Assembly (NCBI RefSeq): GCF_040115645.1
Contig: NC_089547.1
Location: forward strand, 4,960,001-5,024,000
Reading direction: 5' to 3'
DNA from: Euwallacea fornicatus
Lineage: Eukaryota; Arthropoda; Insecta; Coleoptera; Curculionidae
DNA: 64,000 nt
Position 1 is the first letter of the stretch. Each line of letters opens with the position of its first letter. Position numbers and translations under genes: made by a program. The notes beneath the pieces are model-generated. The model searched no databases. It was given only the letters and a program-made list of their open reading frames with translations, and was not told the DNA's origin. This document shows positions 47,101 to 59,164 of the stretch, in pieces.

Positions 47101-50100
47101 GATACATCTCTTCTGAATCTGGTTCAAAGCCTCAAGTCAACCAGCCCACAGAACTCAACATTACTAACCTAGATCCCACCATGCAAATCAAGGAGCTTCG
47201 CAGACTTCTTATGAATATGATTAAAGAATACGCCATGGTAAAACCTTTCATTATCGTGTCACATCCCGGTTTTGATACCTTTGCTGCAGGTCTTGAGCCT
47301 GAACGTGGTTCTTCAGCCTGACGGCACGCCCGTGGCTAACCTGAAAGTTGGTAGCCAGCAAGAAGCCCAACTCATCATCTCGCATCTGCACAGACAGAAG
47401 TTGGGCCACAAGCGCATCTCTATCGCCTATGAGGAGAACAATTCTCCTACTCCTGAGCAGCTTAAAGTCATGGTTATCAGCATTTTACAAGTAATCAGTC
47501 CAAATGTTAACGAACAGTTTGAATCAATGTCGGTCCTTAGGACGCTCCTGATAAGCGAATGCCCCTCTTTAAGTTCATGGAACTTCTGGAGTCTCGTTAT
47601 CTCTGCACGGTGTCAGTTTCCGAGGTGAATAAGTTGAAGGACGTTGTGCGAATCAAAGATGAAAGGGGGTCCAGAGCTATTTCTCTAACCGCCGACGCCA
47701 TAAGGATGAGCCCTGTTAACAGCACTTTACCTCAAGTAGGATTTTACAGGTTGCATTGCGGTGTTTCTTTAAGTTGTGTGTGTGTTTTTAGGCTATGGTG
47801 CCGCATTGCGTGATCCATTGCCCGAAAAATATGCAAAATATCGGTTGGTGCGAGCTGAACTCTCCGATTATTCCGAACGTTATTGTTTCCTTGTCCATGT
47901 TCGCTACCAAACTGATGACATTGTTGAATATCCACTTCGGGTCCATGCCCCTTCTCAGGTGAGTCACAGTGTACGTTTCGTTTTGCCAAAACAGATCGGA
48001 AAGAGGTTGCTGAAAACTGTCAGCTGTTTGCCAACACATGAAGCAATGCCGCAATAGAATAAAGATAAGCAAAATGAAAGAACCTTGAAAAGCCCTATCG
48101 AGGGCGTCGTGCGATTTTTGTTTATTTTAAGTGGACAGAGGTGTATTGAGAAATAATTGTAAAATTTGCAAATAACTTTTTTCTTAAGTCCATTCACTGT
48201 ATGAAGAATATCAAGAATTCTTCTCTCAAATCTCAGCTTCCAAACCTGCTACGAACAAGTGTTCCAAGAACACCTCCCAGTACACAACAGCGGAGTACCT
48301 TTGGAGCACCTGATCACCTGCATTCCGAACGTCGAAATCAAGCTGGTGGGTCCCAACAAGAGCATCAAAGTCATCCAGCACGAGGTGAAACCCATTGAAG
48401 AGAACGCAGATGGTGATAAAATCTAGGAAACTTGAGGACATTGTAAACTTTTGTTCTATTTTCAGAACAAGTGCTCAAATCTGTGGCTTTACCTTTGGCC
48501 CCCAATGTTAATCTTCTATGCAGAGAGGTTGTAGATTTGCTTAAAAACATGGACAAATGCCAGATATTGCTCACCAAGTTCATACCAGCCTATCACCATC
48601 ATTTTGGGCGGCAATGCCGCGTTGCCGATTACGGCTACACCAGACTCTTAGATTTGCTGGAGTCTATTTCTCATGTGGTCCAAGTAGGAGCAAACTTATC
48701 GTACTTTACCAAGAGGATAATAAACACTTAGTATTTCCCTAGATTATGGGCGATAGCTACAGGCGTATTATAACCCTCACCCATTCAGCCCAAGTGCGTC
48801 GTTTCACATCAGATTTGCTCCGAGTCTTGAAAGTGCAACCCAACAAACAGATCGCCGTTTACGAATTTGCGAGCGCTTACGAAAAGGCACTTAACAAGCC
48901 CTTTAACCCCGTAGAGTATGGTCTATGCAGCTTGGAGGATCTGCTGTGCGAAATTCCCGAGAATACTGTGGCCATAACCAGAGATGAGGAGGGAGTATTT
49001 ATCTGCGTACCGAAAAGAGAACAGACAGCTGATGAGGTTGCCAGAACCAAGCAGTTCGCAAAAGAGGTGCGTGAGACGTGAGAAAAACGAGTTTATTTCC
49101 AGGATTTTCAATGGAAATTTGCAGGTGATAGATCTGTTGAGGCACACTTCTAATTCCACCATGCTATTCAATAAGTTCGTACCTTCGTATCATCATCATT
49201 TCGGCCATCAATGTAAGGTGTCCGATTACGGCTTCGCCAAATTAATTGAGCTGTTTGAAGCCATACCTGATATTGTAGAGGCAAGAAGAATATTTCGTTA
49301 TGTTAATATATTATCAAGATGTGCATCTCCTTCGAGATTTACGTTACATTTACGCAATATATTTGCCATAGATTAAAGAGCTTCCGGACGGAGAACGGAT
49401 CGTGAGTTTAACCTTAGAACAGTCCCTGAAAATTCTCAGCTCTCAAGTACTGCAAGTGATCCGAAACGCCGGGAACTGCAACTTAACTCTGAACGATCTG
49501 CCGGTGTTGTACATGAAGGAATTCGGCTATCCACTCAACTTGGAGGGGTATCAGTGCCAAACATTGGAGGAATTGGTGGACAAGATGTCTGAATATGCGG
49601 AGGTGGTCCATAGTAATGCTGGTTCATTACTGCGCACCGTCGAAATGGACACCTCGCCGAATATTCTACGGGTGCGCTGTTGGGCGCTCCTGCTCTGTCC
49701 ACCCCACGTCAAGGACTTGAACAGCTTCCGATATGAATACCGGCAGTGTTACAACAACAATTTCACCATTGAATCTTTGAGGAGCATCTCCAATATCATA
49801 TCCGTATAGATATTTCATGATACTGTAATCCTTGAAATAATGGTCTCTTTGTAGCTGTCAACCATGAACAACACCGATTTCATCTCTCTGACTTCCCTCT
49901 ATGTGCTGGCCGCGCAGCTCTATTTCGTAATATGCGCTCACAATGGATCACTGGAGTTCAATCAATTGGAGTGTCTCTATGAAGAGTACTACAGCAAACC
50001 ATTGAAACTCTCCAGTTTCAATATCAACACCGTCAACGAATTTTACAATAAATTCAACTTGATGTTTTACGTTAAGGGCAGCAAGAAAAAAAGCGTGGTG

Positions 50101-51239
50101 GTCCTAAGCCGGAATCTGCAAGGTGGTTCAAAAATAACGTAAATTAATCAGGGTCGATTTACAAAAGAAAATTTGTTGCAGAACATATAGCATTTAAGTG
50201 CGCCGATAATTTGGAGGCGGAGGATCAATGGTTGATGCCCAGTGTGGCTGAGGGTGGATTGGGGATGGTTAAGAAATACTCGCCGCCGAAGCCTGACACT
50301 CCACCCAGTCCTGTGAGTAAAAACGTTTGGTTCTGTATGCGTTTTTTTAACGGATTTATATGGCTTTTAGAGTTCAGCTGTGTGGTGGGGCAGTCCCGCG
50401 AAGTTCGGAGAACCTGCAGTGGTAAGTTTACGTGTCTTTACAAGTACCGCACTGTCTTTAATATTCGAATTAATTGGCGGGCCGGAGAGGGAGCACAAGA
50501 TAAGGCTCCAAACCGTCTCCCCACGTTTGGGGCGAGGGACACGTTTCTTTGATTATTCAATACACATACGGCTCTTCTAAAGAATTCTCCCGAACCCGCT
50601 ACTGCTTATATTTTTATTAAACTGGTGAAAACATGTCAAGCTAACCAAATAACGTAATTTTTAGAATTTTTCCATTAACATGCCAATTACAATAGACCAT
50701 ACCCTGCTAGGCCAATCAGAGAATTTAATATCTCCTGCTAAGCAGCTGATGGCTATCGAAAATAGTCCATGGCCCATGTCCACGCAGGTTTTGGCCCCGG
50801 AGCCTCACGAGTTGCCTCTGCCGAACAAACTTATACCTAAAGGTAATTTTTATAATCAAAGGTTCAGTCGTGATCTAGCTACCTGCCCTGTTGAGATTTG
50901 ATTCCAAAATCGCACAAAAGAAACAAATTTTAAAGGTTGAAATATGACAAATGTAATTCTGAACATTCTGGCGAATGCGCTTTATATCGATATAATTTTT
51001 AGGCAAATTTCTAATCTTTCTGTTGCAACAAAAACAGATTTAGTACTCTCTTTTCTTTCATTTATAAAACTTTGCTTTTCTCAACAGCCGGAGCAGACGA
51101 TAGTGGCGATTCCGGTGTAAACATCATGCTAGATAACTCTCCATCTGATAACGAGTTAGAGTCTTTCTCGTCGAGAGCTCGCAATACTGGAGCGATCAGA
51201 AAGAAGCCTCTCTACGGCACCTTTCTCAATTTCAAATAA
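44137..51239 (+). CDS. Marf1: Meiosis regulator and mRNA stability factor 1 (NYN-RRM-LOTUS protein)
   Basis: Twenty-two-exon model, 1391 aa, all in phase. First exon 44137-44320 and last 51088-51239; key interior exons include 45065-45240, 46324-46403, 48466-48683, 48743-49066, 49125-49280 and 49372-49803. Domains in order: a NYN/PIN-like RNase domain (about 84-225; GIFWDIENVPVPK, LISGDINFASDL), RRM1 (about 241-318), RRM2 (about 483-565), then a long run of LOTUS/OST-HTH repeats (about 570-1220; six clear, one or two weaker) and an unstructured tail with PPSP/PPKPDTPPSP. Repeats 3 and 5 share the near-identical element PxYHHHFGxQCxVxDYG. MARF1 controls oocyte mRNA levels; in flies it represses translation by recruiting the CCR4-NOT deadenylase. 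The NYN residues look intact. The intron after 49280 has a GC donor. The intron 45241-46323 carries a MITE-like element. The stop codon lies inside an AATAAA. Confidence 0.94.
45315..45543. mobile_element. MITE-like element with about 65-bp terminal inverted repeats
   Basis: The left end (GTAACATGTCATCATGGAGA) and the reverse complement of the right end (GTAACATATCATCATGGAGA) align for about 65 bases, through TACTTCAG/TATTTCAG, the CGATA block, ACTCTGCA and into an A-rich tail, at roughly 80-85 percent identity. The whole element is about 229 bp with a short internal spacer and no coding capacity. It sits in the MARF1 intron 45241-46323. I could not define a clean target-site duplication. The long stem means that, if transcribed, it could fold into a hairpin. 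Confidence 0.75.
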
Positions 51240-51240
51240 A
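51235..51240 (+). terminator. Poly(A)-signal hexamer overlapping the MARF1 stop codon
   Basis: The MARF1 reading frame ends TTC AAA TAA A, so the hexamer AATAAA spans the stop codon. It may be fortuitous; other AATAAA hexamers occur downstream, around 51.94 and 52.06 kb. Confidence 0.35.
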
Positions 51241-52106
51241 CCGCACAAAGTGTTCCGTACAATAAGCGCATTTTACTCTTTAAAAAATCTGAAGTAGTTT
51301 TATTGTTAAATTTAGTCTTCTGTGTAGTTAACTTGAGGCACCGAGGAGATTTGAACCTGCAAATGGGCAGTAACCTCACGAGAAAGGCAGGTTTAATACG
51401 AAAAATAGTAATATTTTTGAGTTTGCCTTGAATTTTTTTTTTGTTCAAACTAACGCCCGTTTTTGCGGATCCAAATTTCCCGTTGATTCTTGATCTCGTG
51501 ATACCTCCTAAGCGAAAAAAGACTTTCACGAAAACATTCCTGGTCATTTTTTTATGTAATTTTAGGGAGTCATTATTGTTATTATTATTAAAGTCGAATT
51601 TTTACCATATCGAATATTCTAATCCGATTTGATTGTATCTATTGGATTATCAAAGTTTGACTTATGATTCTGCATTAATTTATATGAGCAATTATAGAGG
51701 TTCTTTGAGATTTGCTGTTCTGAATTATGGTAAAACGATTCGGCTCGTCAGCATCACATCTATCTTTGTTGTATATTTATGTTTGTGTCATTCACTTAAG
51801 CCCCTTTTGTATGTATAATATGTAATCTTCTTTTACATTTTTATATAAGCTATTTTATCTATGACAAACTTTTTGATACTTAATTAAATTTTAGGATTTT
51901 GAAAGGTGCTTAAATAGGATTTTAAATATTTCGCGCCGGAAATAAAATAAGAAGTACTTATGCAATTGTTTGTTGAATGAAGCCAATATTAAGAGTATTT
52001 TTATGTGAATGCAGCGTTTTATTAACCTTTTTTGATAACAAAGGAAACTCGTTTTAATAAAAGAACAATTTAATTACTACTAGACTTGATTCAAGTAACA
52101 TATCTA
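51241..52106. other. Convergent spacer, MARF1 / NDUFB10
   Basis: AT-rich DNA with no supported gene. It should contain the two 3' UTRs. Confidence 0.6.
52018..52023 (-). terminator. Candidate poly(A) signal for NDUFB10
   Basis: AATAAA on the minus strand, 84 bases beyond the NDUFB10 stop codon. Confidence 0.55.
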
Positions 52107-52744
52107 TTACTCTGTGGCAGTGTCTTTTTTCATACCAGTGCCCACTGGCCCATGCCGACGCTCCCAGATCATTCTATGCTTTTGCTTCATAAAGGCAGTT
52201 TTAGCATCATGCAGTGCACCCATATCTCCATCTAAAAATATATACATATATATCTTCTATAATAAAACTCATTGACTTACATTTAATAAACCAGTTGGTA
52301 GTAGCGTTATTATAAGCCTGCAATAGAGGGGCACACATTTTTTTTTGATCAGGTTTTTCATACAAACAACAATCCTCATAACGATCTTTTAATATGGCCA
52401 GAATTTCCGAATCCACATGTCTAAAACCGCTTTATTAATGCTTGGGCCGCTATGACTTGACTCAATACCTGTCCCGTCTATACTGTGCTTCGGCCTCATA
52501 GATGCAAACAACATCATCTGTATAACATTGATCTATAGTGGCTACTCTTCTGAATTTCTGGTGATACCAAGGGTAGTGCTGCTGGTTGGGTTCTACCACC
52601 TTCTCTGGAGTGATCCAGGTTAGAAATTACATAATTATAAGGTTAGGATAAACTACCTTTAACCCAGGTGGTGGGGCCGTCTATGCTCCTTCCTATAGCT
52701 CTAAAGAAGCTCTCAAAAGCATTTCGTGGTTCTCTTTCGGTCAT
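52107..52744 (-). CDS. NDUFB10: NADH:ubiquinone oxidoreductase subunit B10 (PDSW, complex I accessory)
   Basis: Complete 162-aa protein in four exons: 52657-52744, 52469-52604, 52281-52420 and 52107-52231. It is an accessory subunit of the membrane arm of mitochondrial complex I on the intermembrane-space side. Recognisable blocks are HYPWYHQKFRRV, CYTDDVVCIYEAEAQYRRDR, RYEDCCLYEKPDQKKMC, TNWFIK and the C-terminal FMKQKHRMIWERRHGPVGTGM. The conserved paired cysteines that form disulfides in the family are present. Length matches the fly orthologue ND-PDSW (about 159 aa). The ATG at 52744 (GAAAAATGACC context) is preferred over an in-frame upstream ATG because the extra 24 residues resemble no family member. 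The second intron acceptor (CACTCCAG) was chosen by frame. No presequence is expected. Confidence 0.95.
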
Positions 52745-53301
52745 TTTTCGAGATTTTGTTGTGGAAAATTTAAAGAAAAGGGGGCCCCAAAATATTGAAA
52801 AATGACGTAAGATAATATAAGTGAAGTTGGGCTTTGTCAATGTCGTTCGGTTTTTAAGGAAGAAGTCAAAATTAATGACTATTACGTCATCAGATTATCT
52901 CGAAACTCTGCAAATTGGAGTTTTCGGTATTTCAGTTCATTAATCAGATTATTATTGAAAATATACGTCATTAAATATTGAAGACAATAATTAAAACTAT
53001 TTTTAATTGAACAATTTGAAGTTGAATTTTATTTTAATTTAATGTCATAAATAATCCTTTGACGTCATTTTAAAACTTTTCGAGTTATTACGAAGAATTT
53101 CAACAATTTTGACGTTTCTATTATGATGATCAGCTGCCGCACACGCGCACTTCATCAATCGAAACGACTGAACTACGACCACCCAAATGTCAACAAAAAA
53201 ATAATAAACTAATTTTGAATTTCTTAACGCGAAAATTTCAAAAAAGGCTTTTTAATTCTAGTTTCATGTAATGTTAATCCCTACATACTAACCTCCTCAT
53301 T
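52745..53301. promoter_or_regulatory. Shared divergent promoter region, NDUFB10 / exportin-6
   Basis: The 557 bp between the two initiator codons contains no gene. Several TGACGTCA- or GACGT-like motifs are visible (for example TTGACGTCATTTT near 53061), which resemble CRE elements. Confidence 0.55.
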
Positions 53302-56300
53302 ATGGTGAGTACTCTGTACGCTCCTTACGCCTTCAACTTAAAAATTTACCAGAGAAACACCTCCACGATCCATCCCCCTTTTCATGAACACTTGTCATTA
53401 AAACAGCCCCGTTTTTCTCTCAGGACTTTAACGGCGATGGGTCGCTAGTAGCAATCGAGAGCCTCTTCGAGGAATTTTTCAGCCCATACACTAGCAATGT
53501 AAGGAAACATGAAATTGAAGTGCATTTGTCTGCTATTAAGGCAGTTCCCAATCTTGGAAAGCTATGTCTTTATTTCATTACGCACACTTCTAGTCATTAT
53601 GTGACCATGTTTGCCTTGCAAACTTTGGAAGTAAGTCAGCTCTATGCTGTTACATACACCAAAGACTTTAAACTTCTTATGTTTCGAAATAATTCAATAT
53701 TGATTTGGTTTTAGTCTGTGATAAACCAACAGTGGTCTAAAATTGAGTGGTCTGAGCAAGAGGAAATTAAATCAGTACTGCAATCTAATTTGATATTTAA
53801 AACTAATAATGTTCCAAATTTCTTGAGGAATAAGTATGCAAAACTCTTAGTTGACATTGCAAAAATTGATTGGCCCTCTCGGTATCCAACTTTCTTTGAA
53901 TGCGTCCTACAGGTGGGTTAACATCTGAACCAAAACTGGTGCAGATTAACAAAAAGCAAACATTTTTAGCTCTTAAAATCAGAAGATTCTAATCAACTAA
54001 CAGGACTGATTTTACTTAAAACTGCCTGTGAAGAATTTGCGGGTTTGAACGCTACTTTCTCAAGCACAATTAGAAAGAAAGAAATTACTCGCCTACTTCA
54101 CAACTACATTCCTATGGTTTTTGAGCTACTAACCAGTATTTTAGAGAGTGTCAGTGAGTATTAAAACAATCATTAACTTGCTTGCGCTAAGGAGGACTTA
54201 ATAGGCACAAAATCAAAGCACACTGCCACTGCAACACCCCCTCCCTCACCTACAAGTCATTCCGCTATCGAGGCCCCATTGGCCAGCCATATATCATCAG
54301 CCGAATTTCGACCCGATGTTAAAGTCTTGGGCAAGGAGGCCCTGGTGACTGTGCAATTTCTATTCACTTGGGTTCCAGTTGAGCAGGTACCCAGGAAGCT
54401 AATCAGGGCCATATTTAGTTTTACAAATTTCTCTACCTACTCCCAGGTTTGTTTCTTTCCAGCAAGCTTTGCAGAGAGTACAATGGGGGTTTTTAGGATG
54501 ACGACGACCTGTGTGTCAGTGCCATATCGACAATAAATGAAATCTTCTATAGAAAATGTAGTCCTCCCGGTTCAGAGGCGTTTTTTCGAGAGATATATAG
54601 TTATGTGGTGGAGTTGCTAAGGAATATTACGAGCTGCACTTCAAACAGGATAGAGAGCACTGATGAATTGTTTGTCATGAAATTGTGCGAGTTACTCGTG
54701 TTGCTAATCGAACAGCACTTATGGAGATTCGAGCTGGACCCTTCTTTCAGCTCCGTGGAGTTTCTTTCCATGTTTTTCCAGTATTCCATGCATTTAACGA
54801 ATATCATGTGCTTTGTGCGCTGCTTGAGCGTTTGGTCTGCATTTTTTAAACAGATCAAGTCCAACAATGCACAAAAATATTCCGAAGTATTTTTAGGCTT
54901 AGGCAGTGCCTTAATTAAAAAAGTCCAATTTAACTACAACTTTTGCCAGCTTGTTGAAGTCAACCTTGCAGACACAGATGAGGATGTAGGTCGTAATTCG
55001 TATTAGATTTCTGCAATTTTCTGTTTTTTTTTCTTTTTAGAACAAGACTGAATGGCAGTACTTTCTGCACGCCTCTGTTGAGCTCATTTCACAAGCGGCC
55101 GAGTTTGCCCCTTTGGATATGTTTAATCAAATTGTAAGATTTTTCCCCAGCAATATTATACTATTATCATTCTTTTTTTGTTGCAGGTAAGCTCCTGGAA
55201 TTTGTATAATTCAGAATACCGGGAGTTGGAAAAGTGTTCAGAAGTTTGGTTGAGCACTTCAAATAACGCAGAGACTGAGAAACTCGCTTACGTTCTTAGA
55301 GATTATGCGACGTTGACGTTTGCCTTAGCTAGTTTAGCGCACCATTTTTATCTTAATGGTAAGGTAAAAGTAGGTTACGATTTTCATGAAAATATACACT
55401 CAAAGGTAGTTTTAGTATATATTTTTATGAGAACCGTAATCTTCAAGCAACCTTTCTGGTTAAAATGGCGAAAGCGCGGAAATTAAATTGTTTGCTCTGA
55501 AATAAAAATTAAAAGTTGCACTTTAAACAGAAAACAGTGTGGAAGTGGAACAGTGAAATGTTCTTCAACTACTTTGAATTCGACACTCTCAGCACTAATA
55601 AAATAATTTTTCTAAATATCTGATCATAATGGCGAAGGACAATTTTTGAAAACAGTAAATTTGATATTAATTTTGACGAAAACTGTAGTTTTTAATATTT
55701 ACTTTGAACAAGTTACGAACGTAATAAATTCTTTATAAAAACCCACAGAGAGCGAAGCCATTGACCGAACTGCCACTCCAACAATATACAGTCTATTGGA
55801 GAACACCCTCAAAAGTGCCTCGAGCTACAAGAAAATTAAGTCATACCTCCTTCGATTTAACAACGAGAAGCTAAACCAGAGTTTCGTTGATGTGTAAGTT
55901 CGCTTAAGACCGCAAAACCTCAATTCTAGCGGAAATTTCACAGACATACCGAGCTGCTGGCCTCCATGAGAACTTGGCTTAATTGGATGGAGACCCGAGG
56001 ACAGCCTTATGCAACAAACGCGGATGTGTTTCTTCGGATTTTACTGCCAATTTTAAGCGACGGGGACAAAGTGCCTACGCAGATTTCTTTATCTGCGGCT
56101 CTGCTAATTCTAGAGCTCTCTAGGAGGCCCAATAATTTGTCTCCATTGAAACATAGTGCTGTCGCAGCTTTTATACAAGAAGTGAGCATTGAATTTTTTA
56201 ATTTTTCTTAATCTTTCCCCTTTTAAATTCCTGGCAGATTCCTAGATTAAAATTTAGCTCCCCGGATATTTCCAACGCAATCTTCTCGGCAATATGCGAA

Positions 56301-57809
56301 ATTCTATTGAAGCACCTAAAGGCTTTCGATCAAGAGACTTTGCAACGCTACAAGCTACTAATAGGAATATTTTTCAACGAGATAACCAGGGATTTTCGGG
56401 ATTTGACTCCCAGCAGCTTAGAGGCCAAGGTCAGGGCCACGGTGGAAGGTGTTTTGCCGGCTTTATCGCATATGATTGAATACTGCAGGGGGTATCCCTT
56501 GGGAGCTAGGAAAGAGTTGACCAGCGCCATAAAAGTCTGTCAATTTAGACGTTATTTAATTCGGGTGATGAGAAAATTAGTTTTCAGCCCACACTGGACC
56601 ATGCCCTGCTGCTGTTTCCGGTCTATGTAAAATACTCGGAGGTTTATTCGCTCTTTTCGAGGTTTTTCATTTCAGTTTTAAAGAACTTGCAATCGCAGAT
56701 TGGTATGGAATTTACGAAGACCGCGATGGCGATATTTTTTCAAGTGGCAGTGAGGTCAGTTGAAACTAATGAGTGAAGAAGTTTTGAGAGTTTGCGGTTG
56801 CGTTTCAGTGAGCAACAAACGCAGAATTTATCAGGGGTGCAGCAGCTGCTGGACATTTTTTGCATGGTAGTCAGGGAGTCCACCAATAAGACTTTTCTGC
56901 CGGAGATTTTGCAGTTGTGCATGGAGAACATATATCCCTTGTTACTGGCGCAGGCGGCGGAAAAACCAGATGTATTTGTTACGTTTTTAGAGCTGCTGTA
57001 CAGGTAAGAGAGAAATTCTGTCAATTCCAGTTATAATTATACGGCCGGATTTATCCGTTCGATATTGTATCTAGCTTCAATGATGGTTCTCAACGTAGGG
57101 CTATTTCAGTTCTTTCAGAATATTAATTACTTTTTACACATATTATACTTCCTCCCAGCATACTGAACTTCCACTGGCTGTACTTCTACAACTCGCAAGT
57201 GATGATGGGCTTCTCCCCTGGCTGTAACGAGGACGAAACAGGCCCTGACGTCCCTCGAAGGCCTGAACAACTCCTCGCCGTCCTCAAGGTCTTCGGAGAA
57301 GCCTTGCTCCTGGACGACCTCAACATTTTCAGGCAAAGTTTGCTCAGTTTGCAAGAGCTTAATCACAACAAAAAGCTATTTTACAAGGTAGTTTTTTCGT
57401 ACAGTCTTTGTGCGCCTAACATATCCCCTCAATAAAACCTTTAGGGCATTTTTCGATCTCATCTTCTGCCGGAGCTGCTGCGCATGTTATTAAACACGCT
57501 TTTATACAAGAGACAGGGCCTTTGCAATGAAGACATAGTGTTTGCGGTGTATAATATGGCAGAGGTAGATTTTCAAGGTTTCTTCAACACATTCCTTCCT
57601 CAGTATATCCGGAACTTGGAGGGTCTCTCTGCTGCTGATTGCGAAATGTTAGCAAGTCACTTTAACGCCCACAATGATCGAGTATGTTGTATGTGTTTTT
57701 TCGTGTATTTTATTAACTGCTCCTCTTTTAGGATGTGCCATCTTTTATGCAGCACCTGCAAAGCTTCGCATTGGATTTCCAGCATATTAGAATGTGCAAT
57801 AGCACGTGA
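53302..57809 (+). CDS. Xpo6: Exportin-6, nuclear exporter of actin-profilin (Ellipsoid body open orthologue)
   Basis: Complete 1057-aa karyopherin in sixteen coding exons: 53302-53304, 53424-53630, 53715-53912, 53970-54153, 54205-54446, 54497-54985, 55041-55133, 55187-55358, 55749-55893, 55944-56181, 56238-56534, 56588-56754, 56809-57003, 57159-57387, 57445-57681 and 57732-57809. All junctions are GT-AG and in phase. The N-terminus (AIESLFEEFF), the importin-beta-like N-terminal helices (SVINQQWSKIEW, FLRNKYAKLLVDIAKIDWP), the TATPPPSPT linker, KTEWQYFLHAS, KHLKAFDQETLQ and the C-terminus (YNMAEVDFQGFFNTFLPQY, DVPSFMQHLQSFALDFQHIRMCN) all match exportin-6. It exports actin-profilin complexes with RanGTP and keeps nuclear actin low. 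Length is close to the fly orthologue. The first coding exon contributes only the ATG, immediately followed by a GTGAGT donor. Confidence 0.95.
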
Positions 57810-58842
57810 AAATACTCCTTAATTGCGGGGTGTCTTACTTATTTTTATTTAATTATGCTTTGCTTGTGCTTGGGACAAATTCATAGGTTGAAGCACACAC
57901 AATTATACATTGTTTTTTTTTTCTTCGATAAAACCAATAATTATTGTGATCCTACAATTCCCTGCCGCATATGCGGGATAGAGCAAGAAATAGGTTTTTT
58001 TGTACAGTCGTATAATGCTAAAAATCCGGTACCGCGAAGGTACTACCGATTTTGAATGTAAGTATGTACTATTTAAGACTTGTGATCGCTCAATTTTTGT
58101 GTAATGTTTGTAACGTTGTATTTGATATAAAATCGAAAAAGCGTAATGCTGCTTATGAAGTTTTACTGAGTTTCTCCTGCGCAGAGAAGGGCGGAAGAGG
58201 CCGCAGTGTTGGGCGACAACGGTAAGTGGTGAAAAAATTGCGTTTTCCCACGCACTATCAGATTTCTTCAGCCTTGAAGCCTGCTTGGTGAATTTAACGT
58301 TAGAGGCGCTGCAAGCGTAATACACAAATACGGGGTGATTCGAGCAGCTTGTTCGGTAGTAAACAGGAATCCAAGAAATACGTGAAATGTGCTTAGAATC
58401 TGGAGACCAATTTAAAAGTGCGGAAATTACTATACAGCAAGCCCGATTCTCAATAATAACTTTAACACGAGACGCGTTGCGGCAGATTGGATTGTGCGTT
58501 TTGAAGCCACCTATGTCACTTGTATTAGTCCGGGAGGCAATTTTTTTCCCGCAAAAAGCTTCAAGGGGAAAAATAAAAATCTCACAGGAATAATTCGAAT
58601 AGTATTGTATTTTACCGGTATATTACATATATTCTAACCAAGTAAATAAATAATACTTAAATAAATAAAAAAAAAATTATCAGCTAACATGCGCTTTAAT
58701 AAACGATGACTAGAACACATTGCAATAATCGAAATCCTTATTACACTCGAATAGTTAACCAAAAAGGGACATTACACGATTGGACCTTGCACGAAACCCA
58801 TATGTGCGCTTCAATAAACGAATCAAGGGACAAGCAGAACCC
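57810..58842. other. Spacer downstream of exportin-6
   Basis: AT-rich and without a supported gene. A short plus-strand segment at 58184-58217 followed by a GTAAGT donor looks exon-like, but I could not join it to anything. A CGCTT[T/C]AATAAACGA sequence appears here (58690) and again inside the neighbouring small gene (58806). Confidence 0.5.
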
Positions 58843-59164
58843 TTAATTGTCAGCCAAGTGGTACTTCAAATCGGGCCCTTGGTATGCCAAAACCATCAGT
58901 CTTTTCCGCTCTTCCAGACCTATTTCTTCCTTCGAGTGTTTATTGAAGGAGCCTATGTAATAGGCATATTGTTCGTGCGCTAATAAAAATCTAAAAACGT
59001 ATTATTATGCGTCAAACTCTTAAGAGGAAAGGCGGATAGATTTCTTACTTGTTGCGGATGTCGCCGGGTCTCGGCAAAAGGACAGATTTGAGCTGTAATT
59101 GATAGGGGGTATCCAAGGGGCAACAGCTCGAACTCGCCACCATCACATCATCCAAAGGAACCAT
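58843..59164 (-). CDS. Two-exon small protein of unknown function (87 aa)
   Basis: Each exon is too short to stand out as an open frame, but the two join cleanly. Exon 1 is 59049-59164, starting at an ATG in the strong context AAAATATGG. A GTAAGA donor, a 58-bp intron and a TTTTTAG acceptor lead to exon 2, 58843-58990, which ends in TAA. The lengths (116 + 148) total exactly 88 codons. The product begins MVPLDDVMVASSSCCPLD, continues with QLKSVLLPRPGDIRNK across the junction, then HEQYAYYIGSFNKHSKEE and ERKRLMVLAYQGPDLKYH. It has mixed charge, with no signal peptide or transmembrane segment. I do not recognise it. It lies in the same orientation as INPP5E, 655 bp beyond that gene's stop, so an INPP5E 3' exon is unlikely. 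The match to typical local intron size is the main support. Confidence 0.5.

Noticed and set aside
58184..58324. Exon-like plus-strand segments with a GTAAGT donor and a TTCTTCAG acceptor
   Set aside because: Joining them gives only a short peptide with no start and no family match.
57903..58325. 140-codon minus-strand open frame
   Set aside because: Low-quality composition, no homology that I can recall and no splice support.
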